A stretch of 10,767 nucleotides of DNA from an uncultured Prevotella sp. (GTDB lineage: Bacteria > Bacteroidota > Bacteroidia > Bacteroidales > Bacteroidaceae): NCBI GenBank assembly GCA_900546605.1, contig URDV01000058.1, positions 1-10,767 on the forward strand. The letters are read 5' to 3'. Positions 5,324 to 10,767 of this stretch are shown here, one piece after another. The notes under the pieces are model-generated. The model saw only the letters and a list, made by a program, of their open reading frames with translations. It was not told the origin of the DNA and did not search any database. Position numbers and translations under genes: made by a program. Positions within the stretch are counted from its first letter, which is position 1. Each line of letters opens with the position of its first letter.

Positions 5324-6346
5324 ATGAAAATACGCAACAACATACAGTCGCTATTGCCCTACTCCACCGCACGCGATGACTACAAGGGAGGCGACATATC
5401 CGTATGGCTCGATGCCAACGAGAGTCCCTACAATAATGGTGTGAACCGCTACCCCGACCCACACCAAAAGGCTTTAAAGCAAGCCATAGCCCAATGCAAA
5501 GGCGTTAATGCCGAACAAGTGTTCATTGGCAATGGCAGCGATGAAGCCATCGACCTGTGCTTTCGCATATTTTGCGAGCCAGGCATCGACAACGTGGTAA
5601 GCATTGCGCCCACCTATGGCATGTATAGCGTAGCCGCGGCCATTAATAATGTTGAGGTGCGCGAGGTAATGTTAAATGCCTCCGACTATAGCCTCAACAC
5701 CCAGCAGCTATTGGCTGCCACCGATGCCCACACTCGCTTACTCTGGGTGTGTTCGCCCAATAACCCCACAGGCAATGCTTTCAGCATAGCTCAACTTGAG
5801 GAACTGGCCAATAGGTTTGACGGTGCTTTAGTGGTTGACGAGGCCTACGTTGACTTTTCGAGCCAAGGCAGCATGCTCAGCGTGTTAAACCATCACCCCA
5901 ACGTCATTGTACTGCAAACGCTGTCAAAGGCATGGGGCATGGCGGGTTTACGACTGGGCTTAGCTTTTGCCTCACCCTCAATAGCCGCTGTGTTTGCCCG
6001 CGTAAAATACCCCTACAATGTGAATGGCCCCACGCAGCAAGAAGTAATACACCGCTTGCACACCGAACCCCACGATGCCCATGTGGCACAAGTGCTCAGC
6101 GAACGTGCCACCTTGGCCCAAGCCCTTGCAACATTGCCTTGTGTGCTTAAGGTGTTTCATAGCGATGCTAACTTTTTGTTAGTCAAGGTCACACAGCCCG
6201 ATGCCCTCTATGCCCACTTGGTAAGCCAAGGCATCATAGTGCGCAATCGGCACCGCGTGAAGGGGTGCGAAGGTTGCTTAAGAGTGACCATTGGCACCCC
6301 CGATGAAAATCAACGTTTGCTCCAATCATTTAAGTTGTTTGCATGA
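5324..6346 (+). CDS. hisC: histidinol-phosphate aminotransferase
   Basis: HisC is a PLP-dependent aminotransferase that makes histidinol phosphate from imidazole-acetol phosphate and glutamate. The 340-residue product shows the fold-type I signatures in order. These are LDANESPYNN (29-38), the cofactor site GNGSDEAI (69-76), SPNNPTGN (144-151), DEAYVDF (172-178), the PLP lysine K202 in TLSKAWGMAGLRLG, and the substrate-carboxylate arginine R320 in CLRVTIGT. The length is typical (about 340-360). The start is the ATG at 5324, after the repeat element. Its stop overlaps the start of hisB by four bases (ATGA), which marks translational coupling and begins the tightly packed C-B-H-A block. Confidence 0.96.
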   Translation: MKIRNNIQSLLPYSTARDDYKGGDISVWLDANESPYNNGVNRYPDPHQKALKQAIAQCKGVNAEQVFIGNGSDEAIDLCFRIFCEPGIDNVVSIAPTYGMYSVAAAINNVEVREVMLNASDYSLNTQQLLAATDAHTRLLWVCSPNNPTGNAFSIAQLEELANRFDGALVVDEAYVDFSSQGSMLSVLNHHPNVIVLQTLSKAWGMAGLRLGLAFASPSIAAVFARVKYPYNVNGPTQQEVIHRLHTEPHDAHVAQVLSERATLAQALATLPCVLKVFHSDANFLLVKVTQPDALYAHLVSQGIIVRNRHRVKGCEGCLRVTIGTPDENQRLLQSFKLFA

Positions 6347-7461
6347 AACGCCTATTATTTATTGACCGCGACGGCACCATTATTGAGGAGCCTGCCGATG
6401 AGCAAATTGACTCATTAGCAAAGTTAACATTTGTGCCAGGTGCCATCAGTGGGCTACGCTCCATTATGAGTACCGACTACATGCCCTTGTTGGTAAGTAA
6501 CCAAGATGGCTTGGGCACCGACAGTTTTCCTGAAAGCACCTTTTGGCCAGCCCATAACAAGATGTTACAAACGCTGCATGGCGAAGGCATACACTTTGCG
6601 CACGAATACATTGACCGCACCTTTGAACACGAAAATGCGCCCACACGCAAGCCTGGCACTGCCATGCTTACGGAGTATTTAACGGGAGAGTATGACTTGG
6701 CTCACTCTTATGTTATTGGCGATAGGGCCACCGATGTGCAGCTGGCTGTCAACTTAGGGTGCCGAGCCATATTGTTGCAAGAGCCTCATCGTGCGCAACA
6801 AATGCTGAATGCCACTCAGCAGCAAGCCTTGGCACTATGCACCGATAGTTGGGCCAAGGTTGCTGAATTTTTACGTACCACCGAGCGATGTGCCGAAATC
6901 AAACGCACTACAGCCGAAACCGACATACACATAGTTATTGACTTAGACGGACATCAACCCTCGAACATTGACACAGGCTTACACTTTTATGACCACATGT
7001 TGGAACAAATACCTAAGCATGCTGGCATTTCGCTCTGTTGCACTTGCCGAGGCGACTTAGCTGTTGACGAACACCACACCATGGAGGACGTGGCCATAGC
7101 CTTAGGCGACGCATTGCGGCAAGCCTTAGGCAATAAACGCGGCATTGAGCGTTACGGATTTGTGCTGCCCATGGATGAGTGCGATGCTATGGTAACACTC
7201 GATTTAGGCGGACGCATTGACTTTAAGTGGGACGTGCCTTTTACACGCGAATATGTAGGCGACACGCCTACCGAAATGTACGAGCACGTGTTTCGTTCAC
7301 TCTGCCAAGCCCTGCAGTGTAACCTGCACATTCAAGCACGTGGCACCAACAATCATCACCTCATCGAGGGGGTATTCAAGGCTTTTGCACGCACCCTGCG
7401 GCAAGCCATTAAGCGCAATGTGTTTAGTTATGAAATACCCAGTAGCAAAGGAGTTTTATGA
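6343..7461 (+). CDS. hisB: bifunctional histidinol-phosphatase / imidazoleglycerol-phosphate dehydratase
   Basis: The 372-residue protein fuses two enzymes. Residues 1 to about 180 are a HAD phosphatase removing phosphate from histidinol phosphate, with nucleophile motif D8-R-D-G-T12, SNQDGLG (52-58), the lysine in RKPG (102-105) and GDRATD (126-131). Residues from about 183 are the Mn-dependent dehydratase with metal ligands in HFYDH (214-218), DEHHTME (242-248) and HHLIE (338-342). In the enterobacterial HAD half a CPH..C.C zinc site precedes RKP. Here that stretch reads DRTFEHENAPTRKP and has no cysteine, so the zinc loop is absent. I believe this is the usual form in this phylum. It overlaps hisC and hisH by four bases on each side. 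Confidence 0.96.
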   Translation: MKRLLFIDRDGTIIEEPADEQIDSLAKLTFVPGAISGLRSIMSTDYMPLLVSNQDGLGTDSFPESTFWPAHNKMLQTLHGEGIHFAHEYIDRTFEHENAPTRKPGTAMLTEYLTGEYDLAHSYVIGDRATDVQLAVNLGCRAILLQEPHRAQQMLNATQQQALALCTDSWAKVAEFLRTTERCAEIKRTTAETDIHIVIDLDGHQPSNIDTGLHFYDHMLEQIPKHAGISLCCTCRGDLAVDEHHTMEDVAIALGDALRQALGNKRGIERYGFVLPMDECDAMVTLDLGGRIDFKWDVPFTREYVGDTPTEMYEHVFRSLCQALQCNLHIQARGTNNHHLIEGVFKAFARTLRQAIKRNVFSYEIPSSKGVL

Positions 7462-8057
7462 TAGCAATTATTGACTATAAAATGGGCAACCTGCGGTCGG
7501 TTGAAAACGCACTTCACCGCTTAGGTGCTGAATACTGCGTAACGGCCGATGCCACCACCATTAGCCGCGCTGACCACGTGTTACTACCAGGTGTGGGCAA
7601 TTGTGCCGAAGCCATGCACCACCTGCGCAAGTCGCAACTCATACCCGTTATTAAGCAGTTGCGCCAACCCGTGTTGGGTATATGCGTAGGTTTGCAAGTG
7701 ATGTGTCGCGACTCTGAAGAGGGGGCTACGCCACAGGCTCTCACCGAGTGTATGAGCATATTCGATGCGCATGTGCGTCGTTTTCCTGCCTCAGCCGAAT
7801 GCAAAGTTCCCCACATGGGTTGGAACACTTTGGGCAATGTTGAAAAGAAACTATTCAAGGGCATTCATAGTGGCGACTCGGTTTATTACGTCCACTCTTA
7901 TTATCCCACGCTCTGTCCCGACACCATTGCCACCACTCATCATGGTTTGTTATTCAGTGCTGCGCTCAAGTACGAACAATTTTACGGCACACAGTTTCAC
8001 CCTGAAAAGAGTGGCGATGTAGGCGAACGTATTCTTCAAAACTTTATTAGCTTATGA
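7458..8057 (+). CDS. hisH: imidazole glycerol phosphate synthase, glutaminase subunit
   Basis: HisH hydrolyses glutamine and channels ammonia to HisF in the IGP synthase heterodimer. The 199-residue product is a class I glutamine amidotransferase of standard length. The oxyanion motif PGVGN is at 44-48, the nucleophile is C76 in GICVGLQ, and the other triad members are H181 and E183 in QFHPEKSG. The nucleophile elbow reads GICVGLQ where GICLGMQ is more usual, a conservative change. Both junctions are four-base overlaps with hisB and hisA. Its partner hisF is not adjacent: hisA and a 337-base repeat locus lie between, as in the common his gene order. Confidence 0.96.
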   Translation: MIAIIDYKMGNLRSVENALHRLGAEYCVTADATTISRADHVLLPGVGNCAEAMHHLRKSQLIPVIKQLRQPVLGICVGLQVMCRDSEEGATPQALTECMSIFDAHVRRFPASAECKVPHMGWNTLGNVEKKLFKGIHSGDSVYYVHSYYPTLCPDTIATTHHGLLFSAALKYEQFYGTQFHPEKSGDVGERILQNFISL

Positions 8058-8749
8058 CCATTTTACCTGCCATTGACTTAATAGGTGGCCGCTGTGTGCG
8101 ACTTACCCAAGGCGACTATGCCCAACAAAAGGTGTACGATGCCGACCCCGCGAGCATGGTTCGCCAATTTGTGCAACATGGCATGCATCGCATTCATGTG
8201 GTCGACTTAGACGGGGCTAAAGCTGCATCGCCTCAAAACCTCAACACTTTGCAGCAATTAGCCGCCATTGATGGAGCCGAAATTGAATGGGGAGGTGGCA
8301 TCAAGAGCGAGCAAGCCCTCAATGCTGTGTTTGCTGCAGGTGCCCGTTATGCGGTAGTGGGCAGTGTGGCAGCACAAAGCCCTAAGTTGTTTGAGCATTG
8401 GCTTCACCTTTATGGCCCCGAGCGCATGGTGTTGGGTGCTGACGTGAAGCAAGGTCGCGTATCGGTAAATGGGTGGCAGCACGAGGTGGACATGACGATT
8501 GATCAGCTCATCGATCGTTTTCTTCCTCACGGTCTTTCGCAAGTTATTTGCACCGACATTTCGCGCGACGGCATGTTGCAAGGTCCCGCTACCGAACTTT
8601 ATGTTCGTTTGCAACACAAGTATCCCACAATTGACATCACAGTATCGGGCGGCATTTCATGCATGGACGACATTCATCAACTTGAACATTTAGGCCTGCG
8701 CAAGGTGATTGTGGGCAAAGCTATTTATGAGGGGAAAATTGTACTATAG
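8054..8749 (+). CDS. hisA: ProFAR isomerase (phosphoribosylformimino-AICAR-phosphate isomerase)
   Basis: HisA performs the Amadori rearrangement of ProFAR to PRFAR on a (beta/alpha)8 barrel. The product has 231 residues, at the short end of the usual 235-250. The catalytic aspartates are D8 in ILPAIDLIGG and D130 in VLGADVKQG. Phosphate-binding loops are GGGIKS (80-85) with VVGSVA (101-106), and VSGGIS followed by VIVGKAIYEGK. The ATG overlaps the hisH stop by four bases. A repeat locus begins seven bases after its stop, ending the translationally coupled block. Confidence 0.96.
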   Translation: MTILPAIDLIGGRCVRLTQGDYAQQKVYDADPASMVRQFVQHGMHRIHVVDLDGAKAASPQNLNTLQQLAAIDGAEIEWGGGIKSEQALNAVFAAGARYAVVGSVAAQSPKLFEHWLHLYGPERMVLGADVKQGRVSVNGWQHEVDMTIDQLIDRFLPHGLSQVICTDISRDGMLQGPATELYVRLQHKYPTIDITVSGGISCMDDIHQLEHLGLRKVIVGKAIYEGKIVL

Positions 8750-8755
8750 TTTTAT

Positions 8756-9055
8756 GGTTAACAAGTTAACGGGTTGACGGGTTAACAGGTTAACAGGTTA
8801 ACAAGTTAACGGGTAAGTTTGTCAAGCATTTTAACTTTTTACCTTTCTGACTTTGAGTGATTAGTAAACAAGTTGACGAATTAACAGGATAACAGGTAAT
8901 TAACCCGTCAACCTGTTAACCCGTCAACCCGTTAACTAACTTACCCGTTAACCTGTTAACCCGTCAACCCGTTAACTAACTTACCCGTCAACCTGTTAAC
9001 CCGTCAACCCGTTAGCTAACTTACCCGTCAACCCGTTAACTAACTTACCCGTCAA
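8756..9055. repeat. composite octamer-repeat locus in the hisA-hisF gap, with 40-bp higher-order period
   Basis: Seven phased octamers in GGTTAACA orientation (8756-8811) lead into the same core start as the hisD-hisC element (GGTAAGTTTGTCAAGC, from 8812). The core breaks off near 8857 and joins ATTAGTAAACAAGTTGAC (8862-8879), which also occurs in the repeats after hisI. Then 19 phased octamers run from 8904 to 9055 in the CCCGTTAA orientation. Every few units a variant octamer CTAACTTA appears, at 8936, 8976, 9016 and 9040, giving spacings of 40, 40 and 24 bases. CTAACTTA followed by CC resembles the right end of the core, as if that end had been amplified. The locus fills nearly all of the 337-base gap. 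Confidence 0.93.
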
Positions 9056-9086
9056 CCTTAAGACTAAAAATATAAACTAAGAGCAA

Positions 9087-9887
9087 ATGCTTAGCAAACG
9101 AATCATACCTTGCCTTGATGTTAAAGAAGGCCGCACCGTCAAAGGCATACACTTTGAGCAACTACACGATGTGGGTGATGCTGTAGCCTTAGGGCAACAC
9201 TATGCTCGCACAGGAGCCGACGAATTGGTTTACCTTGACATCAGCGCCACACGCGAAGGACGCAACACTTTCACCCAACTCGTTAGCCGCATAGCCGATG
9301 GCATTAACATACCCTTTACGGTAGGTGGGGGCATATCAACCATTGACGATGCTGCCCGTCTGCTTGATGCTGGAGCTGACAAGGTGAGCATTAATAGCGC
9401 AGCACTACGCAACCCTGAACTGATTGACCAAATTGCCGCACACTATGGTTCACAATTTGTGGTAGTGGCCATTGATGCCCAACATGCCCCACTCAATGCT
9501 TCGTCGTGTGATGAAGCACATGCACATTGGACAGTATGCACCCACGGAGGAACACAAACCACTAACCGCGAGCTATTCAGCTGGGCTCATGAGGCACAAG
9601 AGCGCGGAGCTGGCGAAATATTATTTACCTCCATGAATCACGATGGTACTAAAAATGGCTATCCTTGTTCTACCTATGCACGCCTCACGTCATCGCTACA
9701 AATACCCGTCATTGCCTCAGGCGGAGCTGGCTCTGCCAACGACATAGCGCAAGTATTTGCTCAAGGACATGCCGATGCGGCTTTAGCTGCCAGCATTTTT
9801 CATTATGGCGAAATCACCATTCCCGAACTCAAACGCCAACTGCACCAACAAGGCATTGCCGTTAGACTGAGCGGAATGAACGAATAA
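9087..9887 (+). CDS. hisF: imidazole glycerol phosphate synthase, cyclase subunit
   Basis: HisF uses ammonia from HisH to convert PRFAR to imidazole glycerol phosphate and AICAR. The product is a (beta/alpha)8 barrel. The catalytic acid/base pair is D11 in PCLDVKEG and D130 in VVVAIDA. A third conserved aspartate is D186 in TSMNHDGTKNG, and VGGGIS (79-84) and ASGGAG are phosphate loops. At 266 residues it is longer than the common 250-258. Compared with remembered HisF sequences the extra ten or so residues lie right after D130 (QHAPLNASSCDEAHAHW, 132-148), before the loop that carries the conserved T-H-G-G. The start ATG at 9087 matches the conserved MLSKRIIPCLD N-terminus. Confidence 0.96.
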   Translation: MLSKRIIPCLDVKEGRTVKGIHFEQLHDVGDAVALGQHYARTGADELVYLDISATREGRNTFTQLVSRIADGINIPFTVGGGISTIDDAARLLDAGADKVSINSAALRNPELIDQIAAHYGSQFVVVAIDAQHAPLNASSCDEAHAHWTVCTHGGTQTTNRELFSWAHEAQERGAGEILFTSMNHDGTKNGYPCSTYARLTSSLQIPVIASGGAGSANDIAQVFAQGHADAALAASIFHYGEITIPELKRQLHQQGIAVRLSGMNE

Positions 9888-9940
9888 ACGTGACTTAACT
9901 ACCAACATATACCCGTCAACCCACCCAACCGCTATATATT

Positions 9941-10540
9941 ATGACTTGGAACGATATAAAACTCGATAAATGTGCCGATGGCCTACTGCCCGTTGTCATA
10001 CAAGACGCCACAACACTACGTGTGCTCATGTTGGGCTATATGAATCAAAAAGCCTTTGAAAAGACACAAACCGAAGGGCGCGTCACCTTTTTCAGTCGCA
10101 CCCGACAACAACTTTGGACCAAAGGTGAAACCTCTGGCCATTACCTACATGTGGTCAACACCTACATTGACTGCGATGCCGACACGCTGCTCATACAGGT
10201 GCATCCCATAGGCCCCACCTGCCATCGTGGCACAACAGCGTGTTTTGACACACCTGCCGACGAGGGTTTTATACGTTCACTGGCCGCACTCATAGCGCAG
10301 CGTCGTGCCGAATTACCCGAAGGATCTTACACCACCCGTCTGTTTATAAAAGGCATCAAAGCTATTACTAAAAAGGTGGGCGAGGAATGTGCCGAAAGCA
10401 TCATTGAGGCTATTGATGGCAATCGCGACCGCTTTATTTATGAAGCAAGCGACCTCATGTATCATTACCTCGTTATGCTTGAACAAATGGGGGTAAGCCT
10501 TACTGACATTGAACACGAACTCAAATTGCGACATTCATAA
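9941..10540 (+). CDS. hisI: bifunctional phosphoribosyl-AMP cyclohydrolase / phosphoribosyl-ATP pyrophosphatase
   Basis: This fused HisIE protein of 199 residues performs the second and third steps of the pathway. The cyclohydrolase half (about 1-110) shows LMLGYMN (29-35), SRTRQQLWTKGETSGH (52-67), the zinc/magnesium site D77-C-D-A-D81 and the cysteines C94 and C101 in GPTCHRGTTAC. The pyrophosphatase half (about 113-199) has SYTTRLFIKG, the acidic KKVGEECAE (144-152) and EASDLMYHYLVML (168-180). These are typical of the MazG-like all-helical HisE fold. It follows hisF by 53 bases, a gap holding one isolated CCCGTCAA octamer (9911-9918). It is the last his gene here. No simple terminator is seen before the next repeat locus. 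Confidence 0.97.
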   Translation: MTWNDIKLDKCADGLLPVVIQDATTLRVLMLGYMNQKAFEKTQTEGRVTFFSRTRQQLWTKGETSGHYLHVVNTYIDCDADTLLIQVHPIGPTCHRGTTACFDTPADEGFIRSLAALIAQRRAELPEGSYTTRLFIKGIKAITKKVGEECAESIIEAIDGNRDRFIYEASDLMYHYLVMLEQMGVSLTDIEHELKLRHS

Positions 10541-10580
10541 GTAGCTAAGTTTTAGTTGGATAACTATGGAGTCGTAAAGT

Positions 10581-10767
10581 TACGCGTTGGCGGAATTAGT
10601 AAACAAGTTGACAAGTTAACGGGTTAACAGGTAAGTTTGCCAAGCTTTTTAAGTTTCTTGTCATTCTGGCTTTAACATAATAAGTGGTGTAAAGCATACT
10701 TACTTGTTAACCTACGCGTTGGCGGAATTAGTAAACAAGTTGACAAGTTAACGGGTTAACAGGTAAG
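10581..10767. repeat. 132-bp tandem repeat carrying the octamer/core element, cut by window end
   Basis: A 55-base segment beginning TACGCGTTGGCGGAATTAGT at 10581-10635 is repeated exactly at 10713-10767, a period of 132 bases. The unit holds three phased octamers in the GGGTTAAC orientation (10605-10628). It then has the core (10631-10703: GTAAGTTTGCCAAGC to GCATACTTAC) and one opposed octamer (CTTGTTAA, 10703-10710). The second unit is truncated by the end of the window, so more copies may follow. The core aligns well with the one in the hisD-hisC gap apart from a few substitutions and small indels. The 40 bases between hisI and this repeat hold nothing I recognise. Confidence 0.93.

Noticed and set aside
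7514..7864. Minus-strand ORF of 116 codons inside hisH
   Set aside because: It is the antisense shadow of a clear hisH and has no independent coding signal.

Overview
This window is best read as a chromosomal segment of a Bacteroidales bacterium, probably Prevotellaceae-like. Four things point that way. One promoter matches the Bacteroidetes type (TTTG, 19-base spacer, TATCTTTG). Purine-rich ribosome binding sites are mostly missing upstream of the start codons. HisB has a HAD half without the zinc-binding cysteines. The order hisG-D-C-B-H-A-F-I(E) is that of the histidine operon in this group. The genus cannot be fixed from the sequence alone.

Positions 1-1500 are an AT-rich accessory patch read on the minus strand. 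From upstream to downstream it holds a 49-aa ORF, a 57-aa ORF, a 128-aa protein with a likely EVE/PUA-like fold, and a broken remnant of an ADP-ribosylglycohydrolase (DraG)-like gene that runs into a 72-base inverted repeat. A 224-bp MITE-like element with 22-bp terminal inverted repeats and a 7-9 bp target duplication sits between the second and third genes. Removing it leaves only about 36 bp between them, so it appears to have landed inside a small operon. Positions 1519-2229 (minus) encode a WaaP/Kdo-kinase-like protein with its own strong promoter. It is divergent from the his operon.

Positions 2599-10540 carry a complete histidine pathway on the plus strand. The genes are hisG (long form), hisD, hisC, hisB (fused phosphatase and dehydratase), hisH, hisA, hisF and hisI (fused HisI-HisE). 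Together they take PRPP and ATP to L-histidine without a separate hisZ, hisE or hisN. The block C-B-H-A is translationally coupled by three ATGA overlaps.

The most unusual content is in the gaps. The hisG/hisD, hisD/hisC and hisA/hisF gaps, and the region after hisI, are filled by one repeat family. It consists of strictly phased 8-bp units (consensus CYYRTYAA, typically CCCGTTAA), arranged as two opposed arms. In the last three loci the arms surround a conserved core of about 70 bases that starts GTAAGTTTG and ends GCATACTTAC. The hisG/hisD array has 32 consecutive octamers. The hisA/hisF locus adds a 40-bp higher-order period, and the locus after hisI is a 132-bp tandem repeat cut by the window end. 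The arms are inverted, so the transcribed gaps could fold into very long hairpins. No function can be assigned from sequence alone. The family looks like a palindromic, probably mobile or slippage-expanded repeat that tolerates only the uncoupled gaps of this operon.
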